64,000 bases of DNA, taken from the NCBI GenBank assembly GCA_036346255.1, contig CM070622.1:24826751-24890750 (forward strand), in the 5' to 3' direction. Made by a program: the position numbers and the translations under genes. This DNA comes from Ampelocalamus luodianensis. Its lineage: Eukaryota > Streptophyta > Magnoliopsida > Poales > Poaceae. Every line of letters starts with the position of its first letter. Within the stretch, counting starts at the first letter, position 1. Positions 46,158 through 57,861 of the stretch are shown one piece after another. Under the pieces are notes generated by a model. The model saw nothing but the letters and a program-made list of their open reading frames with translations. It did no database searches and was not told the DNA's origin.

Positions 46158-48352
46158 ATAAACTTCGTCTGTAAGGACCTGACTCAGGAGCACCTGGAGA
46201 GATCTCCCAGGGCCTCCCAGGAGGTCCGACAGGACCACCCGGAGGTCTGGGAGGATCCTCTAAGAGCACCTGAGGAGGTCTCCCAGAGCCAACTGGAGGT
46301 CTTCAGGACCACCCAGGAGGACTCGAAGGTCCACCTAGAGGTCCTCCAAGACCACCCGAAGGTCTGGCCTCTGTGCACTATGAGCTAGTCCCAGGATCAA
46401 ATTAGTTAGCTCGCACAGACTCAATATTGGTGTGATCAAATCCATACAACAGGCTAAGAAGAAGCAATAGATAGCTTAACATATATTAACAAAGGACTTT
46501 TCGGTCAAGCTTCTTGCAGGGGTTTGCCACACGGGCTTACAGCAAAAGAACACTTGCATCGGAAATAAAAACCAAAACCAACATGCGCAGAGCCAAGCGA
46601 CAAGCCCACAGGCTACCGAGTGGAGGATATCCCCTAGCACGCACGGCCTTCAAAGAGGTCCCCATCAAGACTTCCTAGATCTCCCTCTTCTGCTGATTTA
46701 AAACAGAGGGCACAAGCCATGAGTACTTTGAATGTACTCAGCAAGCCGTGGGGAAAAAGTGTGCAATTAACATTCATGCAAGGCTTGCCAATTGAGAGCT
46801 GTAGGGTTAGTTTGCAGAAAGCAGTGATTGGCAGTAAATAACATAAATAGATTGCAAAACTCAAGTTAAAAGAGTAATACATAAGTATATTTATTTGAAA
46901 GGAGGTCGTGAGCACCAACTCACTTCCAAGACCACTCCCAAACAGCCTAGGCCGCACCAACAACCAGGACCTCTCCCACGACCAGGTGGCACCAACGACC
47001 AGGACGTCCTAGACAGCGCCCACGACCACCCACGTGCCAGTCACGACCTCTCGGGAGCCGGCCAAGGTCTCTTCGAGAGACAGCCACGACCTCTCGTGGG
47101 CGTCACTTTTTTTTAGAAAGAAAGTCTACCCCTTGCACTATTTCACCTGGCAATGTCCATAACCAAGGACTTGGCTATTCGAATAGATTTTTATACTATG
47201 CAGAGGTGTACAACTTTACCCACAATTCACAATCTCTCTAGCGGGGCGGGTTCCCGGGAAAAACCCTTGCACACTTCCGAAGGTGAGCAATCTAGAGAGC
47301 GTGACAAGGCCTTTACAAAGCTTTGATCTAGCTTAGTTCTGTTCGCTTCTAACGGGTCAAACACCTGCCAAATTCGTGCCCCCTCTTGCGCCATGCAAGT
47401 CAGCACGCTCCACCACAACAGAACCGAGCCATCTCATCGCTAATTATTTGGCCCAGACCACCCCCATAAAATGGTCTTGTGGTTGCACGGTAATACCCGG
47501 ATCAACAGAATACAAAGTGAAGTCCTTAGACCACTTAGGTGAGACATCCTCATCCCAGTGTGCGTATAGCATCCCCTTTATTGCACGATCACTCGCTCCG
47601 AGTGAGAAAACATTTTGGATTCAATCCAGCCAAAGATAACCCTAGTCTTAGCACAACAAGTTTTAACAACAGTGGCATCGCACCACGATTAACACAACTG
47701 TGGCATCCCACCTCAGCTGCGCAATAGTGGTATCACACCACAATTCCATAGTTCAATTAGTCAAGTTTATTAAGGATGAAACATGATTCTCAAGACTAGC
47801 GGTTCTAAAGCAATGACTAAGCATGGAAACGATCTCAAGTTGGCGATATCAAACAATGCCAACTAAAATTACCCATTCTATATTGACCAAGGGGAAACAT
47901 GTCAACATGTCTTTTTCTCAAATAATCAAGGAGTCTTACTGGCAAGTGGGTGAGTAACTACTCCCAAACCATTTTATACAAATATCCATTTAGGTTATAT
48001 CAAAACAAGATACTTTTGTAAAATGGGTTCAAGATGATCAAAGGTCCACGACTTGCCTCAGTTGATGGGCAGTGCTTCGGTCGAGGTAGCTGGATCCACG
48101 AACTCCTCAACAACAACTGGGATCTACACGTTCGAAAAGAAACCAAATGAATAAGCAACTCCAAGAAAACCGAAAGAACTTAACTTGGAATCGAAGAAGG
48201 AGAAGAGGTCCACTAAGAGGGAGATCCAAACGAGAGGGAGGTCTAAGCCCAAGGAGGCCCGAACCAGTGGAGCTTGGAGATCTCACCAGAACAGGGAGAG
48301 ATTGAAGGAAAGGTTTGAGTGAGGAACAAAGAGGAAGTAGGTGCCCTGTGGT

Positions 48353-48364
48353 GCTCTATTTAAG
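48353..48364 (-). promoter_or_regulatory. Putative TATA box of LTR F
   Basis: On the minus strand CTTAAATAGAGC lies just downstream of the U3 minisatellite, where E has its TATA box. Confidence 0.5.
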
Positions 48365-48599
48365 GAGAAGGAGAAAAGAACACCACCAAAGGGGAGTGAC
48401 CAGATTCAAGGTAGCGGTACACTACTAGCAGGTACGAAAAAGGACTAAAGTAGGTAAAGGAGGGGACAAGAGAAGGGAAAGTCAAGGTGGAGGTGACAAC
48501 ATTTAATGCGCACAGACTTTTACAATACCAATGAGGTGACAAGAGGTAGAAAAAGGTAAGCAAGGTACTGTTAGGACTGACAAATGGGACTGGTTGAAA

Positions 48600-50560
48600 A
48601 CAGGAGGAGGTTCTGTGGGAGTCAAAGGAGGTCCTGCAGAGGAGGGGACCCAGAGGGATGGTCGTGACCATCAGGGAGCTTGTGACCACGGGGAGGTCTA
48701 AGGGGAGGTTGTGACCAAAAGGTGGTCTCTACAAAAAGACCAAGGGGGTGGTCTTTTGCAAAAGACCACGGGGAGGTCCTGAGGACTAAAAGGTCAAAGG
48801 AGAAGGAGGTCTTGACCAAAAGGGAAGGTTGTGACCAAGAGGAGGTTGTGACCAACGGGGAGGTCTAAACCCAAAAGGGAAAGTGTAAACCACAAAGGAT
48901 GTCTAAACCACAAAGGAGGACTAAGACAACAGAGAAAGTCTAAACTCAAAGAGGAGGTCTAGACCAACAGAGAAAGTCTAAACTCAAAGAGGGGGTCTAG
49001 ACCAACAAAGAGGTCTAAACTCAAGGAGGAGGCCTAGACCAACAGGAAGGTCTAAACCACAAAGAGATCTAAACCTCAAAGGAGGTCTAAATCACAAAGG
49101 GCAGAGCCGAGGGGAACATGGGACACGTTAAGAAGGGAAGAGACAACACCAGGGCTTAAACAACTCCAAATAAAACCAAACTCAGAACAACTAGCAAAAA
49201 ACTAGAATTCAATAACAAGAAACGGGTTCTCAGAAAGGGCTCGACTCATTGGGAGGAGATCCAACAGGTCAGGAGGAGGTCCCACCAAGAGGGTGGTCTT
49301 TGCAAAAAGACCAGCAAAGACTAAGAGGGTAATATTTGCAAAAAGACTAGGAGATCCTGAGGACAAAGAGGTCTCAAAGACAGGGAGGTCCTGAGGGGGT
49401 CCTAAGGGCAAAGAGGTCCTGAGAAAAAGGAAAGTCGCGACCTAGAAGAGGTCGTGACCACAGGGAAAGTCTAAACTGAAGGGGTGGTCCTAGACTAGAA
49501 GGGTGGTCTAAACCCAAAAAGGGAAGGTCGTGAGTCAAAGGGGAGGTCTAGATGAAAGGGTGGTCGTGACCAGGAGGATGGCCCTTGTAAAGACCAAGGA
49601 GGTGGTCTTTGCAAAACGACCCAGGGGGTGGTCTTTGCAAAAATACCAAGGGGAGGTCTGAAGGACAAAGAGGTCCTGCGGACAAGGAGATCCTGCGAGC
49701 AGGGAGGTCTTGTACACAAGGTCCAACCCAAGAGGGTGGTCTTTGCAAAAGGATCAAAAGGAGGTCGCCACCAAAAGGGGAGGTCGTGGCCCTAAGGGGA
49801 GGTCCTGACCACAAGGGATGATCTGGACTAGAAGGGTGGTCTTTACAAAAAGACCAGGAAGGACCAAGAAGGTGGTCCATGCAAAACAACCAGGAGGAGG
49901 TCCTGGGGGCAAGGGGAAACACACAGCAAAGCAGGGCCGTCCGATCTTGATCGGATGGTTCGAACAGGGCACGCTCACACGAGGCGAGAGAAAAGGGTTG
50001 ACAGGCGGTGAGGTCCAAAGGAGGATGAGGAGGTCTGAACCAATGGGGAGGTCCTGACCACAAGATCTAACAAGGAGAGATCTTGACGGTCAAGATCTAA
50101 CAAGGGGAGGTCCAAGCGAACACAAGGAAGGTCCGAATGAACGAGGGAGGTCCAGAAGGGAGGAATTCAACCTGAACTTGAATTTCGAAGATCAGGGATG
50201 TTTGAAACATAAGCCCAAGCTTGGAGCACCTCGGGAGTGGTCATAACCCAAAGGGGAGGTCAAAACCGAAGGAAGGTTCAAACAGTGAAGGAGGTCTAGA
50301 CCAACGGAGATCTAGATAGAGATGGAGGTGTAGACCAAAGGGAGGTTTAAACAGAGATGAAGGTTTGGACCAAGAGGAGGACTAAACCACAGAGAGATTC
50401 AAACCAACAAAGAGGAGGTCTGGACTAAAGGAAATCCAAACAAAAGATACAAGGGAGAGGTCCAAACAAGAGGAAGGTCTGGACATAAGGAGATGTCCAG
50501 ACAAAAGGAAGAGCTAAACCAAGGAGAGAGGTCTAGAGGAGGAGAGGCTAGGCCGAAAGA
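48600..50560 (-). repeat. Degenerate 2-kb GGTC...GACC minisatellite in U3 of LTR F
   Basis: Dozens of units of about 15-30 bases are built on gaggtc or gtggtc followed by a short spacer and acc (ggtcgtgacc, ggtcctgacc, ggtctagacc, ggtctaaacc), with aaaaggg or aagaggg linkers. Some stretches show higher-order units with tctttgcaaaaagacca (for example 49285-49330, 49600-49760 and 49845-49890). It expands the six-unit array of LTR E. Minus-strand frames stay open over 171 residues because of the repeat pattern. Confidence 0.88.
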
Positions 50561-50774
50561 TACACTGGGCGAACAGGAAAGGGGACCTAAAAGCCAGAGA
50601 ACACCAACAAGTCAAGATCGACCAAATAGAGTTAATTAAAGTTCGATTAATTCAAGTTAAATCTCTAAATTTCCAAAATCTTGAAGTTAAGCTTGAACAA
50701 TTCAGCAAAACCGAATTGTTATTTTTATTTTAAAAATGTTTCAAAACTCTGGACAAACGGGACGTTACATCGTC

Positions 50775-50945
50775 GATATCGTGAACAAGTAAAATAGGGA
50801 GTAATACGGCCCTAGAGAACCTATAACCGAGCCATTTCAGTTACATGGCCGTGTAAAGTACAAATGGTGCATAGACCCTTTCTATAACGCGATGGCTGCC
50901 TGAATGGCTCCTAGTCTTCTAGATGCACACAGGAGATGGGCCTAA
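50775..50945. other. Short flank between F and the MITE
   Basis: Unassigned sequence with no ORF. It ends with TTA (50946-50948), the left duplication of the MITE. Confidence 0.4.
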
Positions 50946-51137
50946 TTAGGGCATCTCCAATAGTTGGAGATAACATTGTCTCTAATATATGCTACATCAT
51001 GTTTAGAGACAACATCTCTAATAGATAGTCTCTAGCACACTCTCCAACATTTATATTTTATAATTTTTCTTTGAAACGGGGCTACGTGTCAACTAGAGTA
51101 GATTAATGTATTATATCTTATTTCGTGTGTACGACAG

Positions 51138-51785
51138 TGTCGACGATCAAGACGTCGATCTTACGAAAATAGAAAGGAGAAAATGATGTGGGAAATCTCA
51201 GGGAATAATGGGACTGCTCTTTTATTAATATGAACTGGAATTTACAAGGTATATCCTAAGGACTCTGCTTGCCCTCTTGCTAACTCAGAACTATTACACG
51301 AATCTGTGACTTGTGCTTTTTGTCTTCCTTCTTCTGTTGCCTTTTTTTCCTCTTGATCCGCCCAGGTTCCATCTTTAAATAGCCCTCGAAGAGGTGGCAG
51401 TTACTTCCGGAGAAGGCGTCGATGCGGCGTTGCGTGCAGTGAGTCAAGTGACGGTTGATACAGATCAACCGTTTGGCGGTTATATGTCTATGAAACATAT
51501 AACCGCATGGAGGTTGTTCAGGGTGTGTCTTGGATAAGATACGTCGTATGGAATATGCACGTGTTCTATTCATCATACGGTAGAGAATATACCTTGGAAT
51601 CGCTTCTTACCTTCTCGAGTAGCCTCTGGTGGAAGCTTGGCTTGGGCCTTCGTCCACTGGGTACCTATTATGTAACCTCTGGAATCTCTACGACCAGTGA
51701 GGTCGTGCACCTCAAAGGTTACGACCATGAAGACGTATGGTCTTTTATATATTAAAGATAATATATAGAGGTTTTAATCCTCGTC
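51138..51785 (-). repeat. LTR G, 3' copy (648 bp)
   Basis: Contains a TATA-like CTATTTAAAGATGG on minus (51371-51384) and AATAAAAG (about 51221-51230), fitting promoter and polyadenylation signals. It has about 30 bases near 51395-51435 that the other copy lacks. Confidence 0.92.
51371..51384 (-). promoter_or_regulatory. TATA-like box of LTR G
   Basis: On minus, CTATTTAAAGATGG lies 410 bases into the LTR, followed downstream by an AATAAA-like signal. Present in altered form in the other copy (aatttaaagatgg, near 62186). Confidence 0.5.
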
Positions 51786-51988
51786 AGCCTAGCCCCGAAC
51801 TTTAAATGAATAGGTCGTGTGAACACCTTTCTTCCGATGAAATCGTATCGGGATGACGCTTATTAAATACAAAGGCATTTGAAGCGGTTTGTATTCACTT
51901 TAAAGTTGAGAACTTTGCCTTGGGATTTGAAGAGTTTCTGTGTCCGTTGGACTTTTGGGTAACTCTTTATTACGGTTTAGATTTCAAG

Positions 51989-51998
51989 CTTATAAAAC
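51989..51998 (+). promoter_or_regulatory. TATA box of the antisense gene in element G
   Basis: CTTATAAAACCCC on plus lies 108-117 bases upstream of the ATG at 52106. A pyrimidine-rich stretch (ttttttcacttcctcctttc) follows it, a typical plant promoter and leader. It points away from the element's own transcription. Confidence 0.6.
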
Positions 51999-52105
51999 CC
52001 CTTTGTAAACTTAGGGTTTTTTCACTTCCTCCTTTCTTTTCTCATCTTCCGAGTAAAAACTACCTCCGACCTCCTTTGCTTTTCTCACCCAAAAAGAACC
52101 TAACC

Positions 52106-54603
52106 ATGTCGGACCAAATCACCAACTGGTCGGTTTCCGACCTAAGTGAGAAAAAGTTGGAGAATCTGTAGAAGATCGGGATGCTCCCCAGCAAGGATGT
52201 GATTTCTTGGAGATCCGCGTGTGGGGAACATTCCCCGAGCAATGAAGATGGAGAAATTCCTGTTTTTCTCGCATATATCGAATGCGAATTTCGGCTACCA
52301 ATTCACTCCTTCCTCAAGTTTTGGAGTATTATGGAGTTGAATTGGTGAATCTGGCTCCCAATGCCATCGTCAATCTCAGTATTTTTATCTATCTCTGCGA
52401 AGCGTACTTGGGGATTCCAGCAGATCTGGATCTATTCAGGTACTACTACAGGATGACAAAGTCCGGAAAAGCGATTGGGACGCCTGGAGAGTGCACCTTG
52501 CGTCTCCATGATGGAAAAGCTGATGAGTACATTTTTATGTACTCAAAATCTTCGTGGTCGTCGTGGAAGAAGAGCTGGTTCTATATGAAGATCACGAAGA
52601 AAGACAGCCTTTATTATTCTGGTAAGAAGGCGGTCGAGAATCCGAGATGGCGCTCCTCTACAGAGAAAGAGGGAAATGGGTCAAGCAATCAAGCTTTAGT
52701 GTCAAAGGTCTAACATCTTGGCATGTGGTGAAGGATTTTTCCACGCACGTTAGCCTTTGAAGGCCCGAGCACATAAGATGCTCTGGTACATTGGTCGTGA
52801 TGATACAACCAGAGATTCTAAAAATGGTAAGCCATTAACGATTCCGACCAGTTTTCCTATCTCAGTTAATTATTTCCGTATCCTTAAATCTTTCATCTTA
52901 CCTTCTGACTCTATCTTCGATGAGATTAGAAGCCGGATCAAGATGATCTGCGTCGGAGAGCCTGGCGATAAGGCTAGTTTCCCTCGGATCTTAGGGGTTG
53001 TTTCCGCTGAAGAAAGGATTGAAAGACTTAAGGTAAAAAATATCAACTGTTGTCTTATTGACGTACATATTATTTTTGATCGGTATACCATAAATCCCCT
53101 TTGATGTGTAGTCGGTTGGGTTGAGAATCAACAAGGTCACTGAAAGATGTGAGCCAACTGATGATCCGATCTCCCCTTCGACCACACAGGATGTAAGCCT
53201 TCCAGAGGTAGGTAACCGAACACAAATAATATTTTGGATAAATTATGTTTATCGTCTAACTATATTTTGGATAAGAAGAGGAAGGCCAGCGCAACGAACT
53301 TCACTTCGATGCGCTACAAGGGTAAATTCAGAAAAACAACAAGGTATATATATAAAATGAAGAGGTCGTATTTATACATACCTTGGATCTTCCTTACCTT
53401 CTCTCTCTCTCGTTTTAGATCTTCTGGTATTCCGGTCGTGTCCGACCAGAGCACCCCTCAGGAAAAAGTTCCTGAGGTAGAGGTGGTCGTGGAGGCTCTG
53501 ACAGTGATACTCCTAAAGAAAAACTACCGAGGATGAAGTAGCAAAGAAGCCCCGAGCGGTGTTTCAAGATCTCGCTCAGATCCTCTAGTAATCCTTACTC
53601 CTTCTCCTGAGGTAGTCATCCCGAGACCCTCAACAGTTCCACCTCCTCCAGAAATACTTCTCAGTTAACAAATTCCCTTTTTCTCCCGATTTATCGAGGA
53701 TAAGGAACTTGATGAAGCTCGGGAAAGATATCGGACCATCAAGCCAAGATTGGTCCAGATACCATCTTTTCCGAATATAACGATATAGCAATTCGGTAAG
53801 TGTTCTATGACCATCTCACAACTCTTTCTTTTGCGCTTCTTTGAAAGCTTGCTAAAGAAAGGAATTTTTGTTTTGTAGCATTTGGTGAAAACTATGCCGT
53901 GATCGGAGGACCGACTCAATAATAAAAACTTTGGAGCAAAACACTCCGATCCGAGAAGTAAGTACATTTCTCTTTTTGATCTCCTAAGGTTTATTATCTT
54001 GATTCTCCTTATAGATTATCCTTCTCTTTCTATCATATTTGATAGATTTAGAGAAAATTAAAGAAGAGATCAAGGCCAAGGAAGCCCTAATAATAAAGCT
54101 GAGGGAAGAAAATCAGAGTAAAGACCGGTCGATCGAGCATGCGATGACCAGCAAAAGAGGTTTTCACTCTTGTGAGAACAAAATCAAAGGTAATCGGTCT
54201 GAGACCTAACCATATTCCATAACTCCAATTGTAAAGAGTACATTAATTTTGTTTATCTACTCGTGCAGAAAAAACTGTAGCACTTGAACGAGCGGAGAAG
54301 ACCCTCGATTTTGAGCGTGGCCAAAAGGAAGCTTTTGTATTTGGCCTTGATGAGAAGATCAAGGCTCTTAACAAGATGATCTTCGATATGGGATCAGGAT
54401 CAAGCTTGCCTTCTTTAGGAGATCCAACAGAAAAGATGGACTACTTTGGTCAACTTTTGGAAGATCTCAAAGGTCCGCTCAAAATTATGAGGAAAACCAT
54501 ACCTGACAATGAAGGAAGCTATTGTAATCGAGTTAGTGTTGCTTTAGCAAAACTAAAGGCTTTCGATCCTCTGTTAACCTTAAAGTCGTGGAAGAGGACT
54601 TGA
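52106..54603 (+). pseudogene. Antisense spliced ORF of element G ('putative gypsy type transposon' family)
   Basis: The ATG at 52106 reads MSDQITNWSVSDLSEKKLENL, a stop where Q is expected, then KIGMLPSKDVISWR. After a shift near 52318 it reads LEYYGVELVNLAPNAIVNLS and FIYLCEAYLGIPADLDLFRYY. This matches the plant-specific domain called 'putative gypsy type transposon' (Transposase_28-like). Downstream fragments are separated by intron-like GT...AG gaps (about 53031-53111, 53207-53275, 53345-53419). A coiled-coil part reads DLEKIKEEIKAKEALIIKLRE (about 54048-54110) and KTVALERAEKTLDFERGQKE (from 54271), ending near 54603. Tat elements often carry an antisense ORF here. Introns show expression would be from the plus strand of integrated DNA. 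Function unknown. Confidence 0.75.
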
Positions 54604-55767
54604 TCGCTCGAGAGTGAAGCAACAAAACTTCTCGAGGAAGTAAAACCTCTCGAGAGAAAGTTGCGGAGAAATGAAAGTCTGATCTCCATCTCATAGCGAC
54701 TCACCTGGAGGTCCTAATATGTAAACAGATGTAATATTAGACTATGTAAAATGAAAACTTACCTTTGTCAAAGAAGATCCTGCTTTGTCAATGTTGTTAA
54801 ATACTCATATATCTCCTAGCCCCGATCGCTTATGTTAGTAGATGAACGTTACTAAAAGAAAGCATGAGCCAGAAATTGAGTAATAACGATGACCATGGTA
54901 AGAGTGTCGATAATATCTATGACAACGATCTAGGAAATACTAGGAAATCATGTGGTCGGAACCAATGACGATTTCGACTAGTCTAGATCTTGTCCATTAT
55001 CAAGTACTATGAAATACCACTTGTAGTCGGAAGACATAACAAAGACCGGATTTTGTTGATAAGAAGATATGCATTAAGAATGTATGCAAAGAAAAAGAAA
55101 AGAAGAGATAAGTACCATTGTTTAGAAAATATTTGGATCTGGTCGATCGAATCTCAAGAACTAAAGATTTGTTAAAATATGTCGCAAACGTGCTCATGAT
55201 CAAATCCGATCGCAATGAGGATCGTAGGAAAAGGACCGTCACTAGAAGCTCCTTCCAGCAAGGTGGGACCACGCAGAGAGGAGAGACTTCACCAGAGGCT
55301 TTCGTGTCCCGACCAAGAGCCAAACTTGATTAGAAATGAATGTTGAAATAAAATAACAATCTTCAAATTCAAGAAAGAAACGAAACCAAGTAAACCGTCG
55401 AGTTGGTATTCCTCATACTCGTATGATTCTTTAAGAAAAGAATGTCTGTCGCGCGTGTGTATCATTGAAGCAATGATCACATCTAAAACCATGTGGTCGG
55501 TGACATTCAAGTCAAGAAACCATGAGTAGTGGAGATCCTCACGAAAGGAATATCGGAGAGAATGAGAGTCTTCTCCACCAACCAAAGAACGGAATGGCAT
55601 ACGACCGGATGCGACAAATAATAAGCATAAACAACCATACTTATCGCTTTTAAGGAAAAGCATCTTTATTGAAAAAGAGTGTAAATGAAATACATGAAAT
55701 TAAACATAGAACTTACGCAATTGATCAATATTCCAAGAATTAGACAAAACTTGCCCATCGGTCATAG
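54604..55767 (-). other. Element G spacer between antisense ORF and integrase
   Basis: AT-rich sequence. A 124-residue minus frame at 55289-55663 resembles no known family. It may hold pol 3' untranslated sequence on one strand and antisense-gene trailer on the other. Confidence 0.45.
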
Positions 55768-56780
55768 CTAATCGCACCGATCCCGCCGTAACTTCGACCA
55801 CGCAGTATGGACCTTCCCACTTAGGTGAAAGTTTGTTGCGACCGCTTGGTTCTCGAATTTTCTAAGAACCAAATCACCTACGCTTAGGTCAGCGAGGTTG
55901 CACCTTACGATCAGTAGTACCGACGCATGACTTGGCCGGTAGATCGATCGTAGCAAAGCTTGGTTTCGCTGCTTCAAGGAAATTGATGTCGCAAGTCGCC
56001 GCTCACACCGATCACTTTCGGAAAAGGAATCGGTTCGAGCGTAACCAATTTTAAGCTCGAGGAAGCATGGCTTCGCTCGTAAACCATAAAGAATGGTGTT
56101 TCACCGGCCGCACGACTAGCCGTGGTACGAACAGCCCATAATACGTAGGAAGTTCTTGAACCCAAGCTCCGACCGCGAATTAATCGATTGAATACTCGCC
56201 GCTTGATCCCTTGCATTATGATACCATTGGCTCGCTCAATCGCTCTATTGCTCGTGGATGAGCAATGTGGCGAAATGTATCTTGATACCTAGTTCTTCGC
56301 GCACTTCACGAAATTGCCGCTGAAAATCGGGCACCGTTATCGCGATTATACGATCGGGTACACCAAACCGTGTCATCACGCTTTTGTTAGGAACCTCTTG
56401 ACGGCTTCAGTTGTAGTTTTTACAACCGGCTCGGCTTCGATCCATTTAGTGAACGTGTCAATCATAACGAACAGGAACTCAAAGCCCCCGGGTGCTCTTG
56501 GGAAAGGTCCCAGAATGTCCAGTCCTCAGGTTGCAAAAGACCAAGAAAGAGGAATTGTTTGCAAAGCTTGAGACGACTGATGTACTTGTCGACTATGAAA
56601 CTGACATTGTACGCACTTCGTCACGAGCTCTTTTGCATCATGAAGGGCGCTTGGCCAAGAGTATCCTTGCCTAAAGGCTTTACCAACCAAAGTTCTCAGA
56701 GGAATGATGTGCTCCATGCACTCCTCCATGAATTTCGCTAGCAATTTAATGCCATCCGAGTGAGATATGCATCTCATCAA
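55768..56780 (-). pseudogene. Element G integrase (frameshifted)
   Basis: The frame ending at 56526 contains the zinc-finger region ECMEHIIPLRTLVGKAFRQGY and SWPSALHDAKELVTKCVQCQ (CxxC kept; the second H of the usual GIHGHH is unclear). Lower frames give WAVRTTASRAAGETPF with MVYERSHA (end of the core, 55974-56216) and DLVLRKFENQ (C-terminal part, about 55860). The catalytic D,D35E section between about 56220 and 56520 is scrambled over frames. Confidence 0.8.
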
Positions 56781-57861
56781 CACTCCGTGAGATCCTCGTT
56801 TATACAAGGTACGTTCAATGAGAGTGTATGATTTGGCTTTTCGTGCAATGCGATCAGCCTCTACATCATCTTCTGCAATTAGGTCATGCTGAAGATAATT
56901 GTAGATCGATGTCATCCAATCTCTACCGTGATCGTGATGGCGCCAACCATCATCCACCTGTGGAGCATCCATGTTCGCATAATCGAGGTGTGCAACCTCC
57001 TTGCTAACATCTATGTCCTCGGAAGGCTCGACTACCGAGGGTGAATTGAGTTTCTCGAGAAAAACTCCGGGCGGGACGGATGTCCGTGTGGAAGCCATCC
57101 GGGCCAACTTGTCTGCCAGAAAGTTTTCCTTTCTAGGAATGTGTTGGATCCGGAAACCGAAGAAATGCTTTTCGAGTTTCCGTACTTCCGCCAGATATGA
57201 TGACATCTTGGTACTAGAGCATTGATACTCTTTCCCTACTTGATTCGCTACTAGTTGAGAATCGCCTTTCACTAGCAATCTGCGAATCCCGAAGCTAACG
57301 AGCTGCGAAGTCCGCCAAGAAACCTTCATATTCGCCACATTGTTAGTAGCGGAAAGTTAAACCAATGGCGACTTTATTTGTTCGCCAAGAGGGGAAATCA
57401 AGACGACCCCACCCCGAACCATGCAACATCAAGGAACCATCGGTACATTGTCCACTCGTCGTGGTGCTCGTACATCGCCCTTGGGTGGGTTCGTGGTTTG
57501 TCCATTCGCAATGAATTCGCTATTGCACGACTTGATTGTTGTTCGTGGGACAAAATGGAGATCGAACGCCCCAAGCTCAACCGCCCATTTTGATATTCGT
57601 CCCGATGACTCCTGTTTCCCAGACTTGACCGGGATATCCAAGAGGTACGACCACTTTGTGGGCCGAAAATAATGTCTTAGTTTCCTTGAAGCCATAAGGA
57701 GACCATAGAGCAATTTTTGTACTGCGGATACCTTTCTTTGGTCCATGTAAGACTTCACTTACGTAATATATTGGTCGTTGAACATTGTCTCGTTCTACGA
57801 CCAAGACACCACTAACCGCTTGTGGCATTGCAGCCACGTAAATTAGTAATGTTTCTCCCAA
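56781..57861 (-). pseudogene. Element G RNase H domains (dual, frameshifted)
   Basis: The frame 57577-57861 (MGETLLIYVAAMPQAVSGVLV, RPIYYVSEVLHGPKK) is the first RNase H. The frame 56526-57338 starts with RRLLVKGDSQLVANQVGKEYQ and RIQHIPRKENFLADKLARMAS, which is a second, archaeal-like RNase HI as known from Tat-lineage elements. A link piece WAVELGAFDLHFVPR lies near 57500. Frameshifts separate all parts. Confidence 0.8.

Larger units (their letters stand above)
46170..50769 (-). mobile_element. Solo LTR F (Ty3/gypsy, 4600 bp) with expanded U3
   Basis: Read on plus it starts TGTAAGGACC and ends GGGACGTTACA, with a perfect tcgtc duplication (46165-46169 and 50770-50774). The order of modules matches LTR E: agctagtcccaggatcaaa, ccatgagtactttgaatgta, palindrome (47175-47186), CCCCCTCTTGCGCC (47379-47392), acatttaatgcgc and TATA. 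It is twice as long as E because of a 2-kb U3 minisatellite. No interior remains. Long frames at 48360-50063 come from the repeat and are not considered genes. Confidence 0.88.

Noticed and set aside
49548..50063. 171-residue minus-strand frame in LTR F
   Set aside because: The frame is open because the minisatellite lacks stops in that phase. The peptide is a decayed repeat without known motif.
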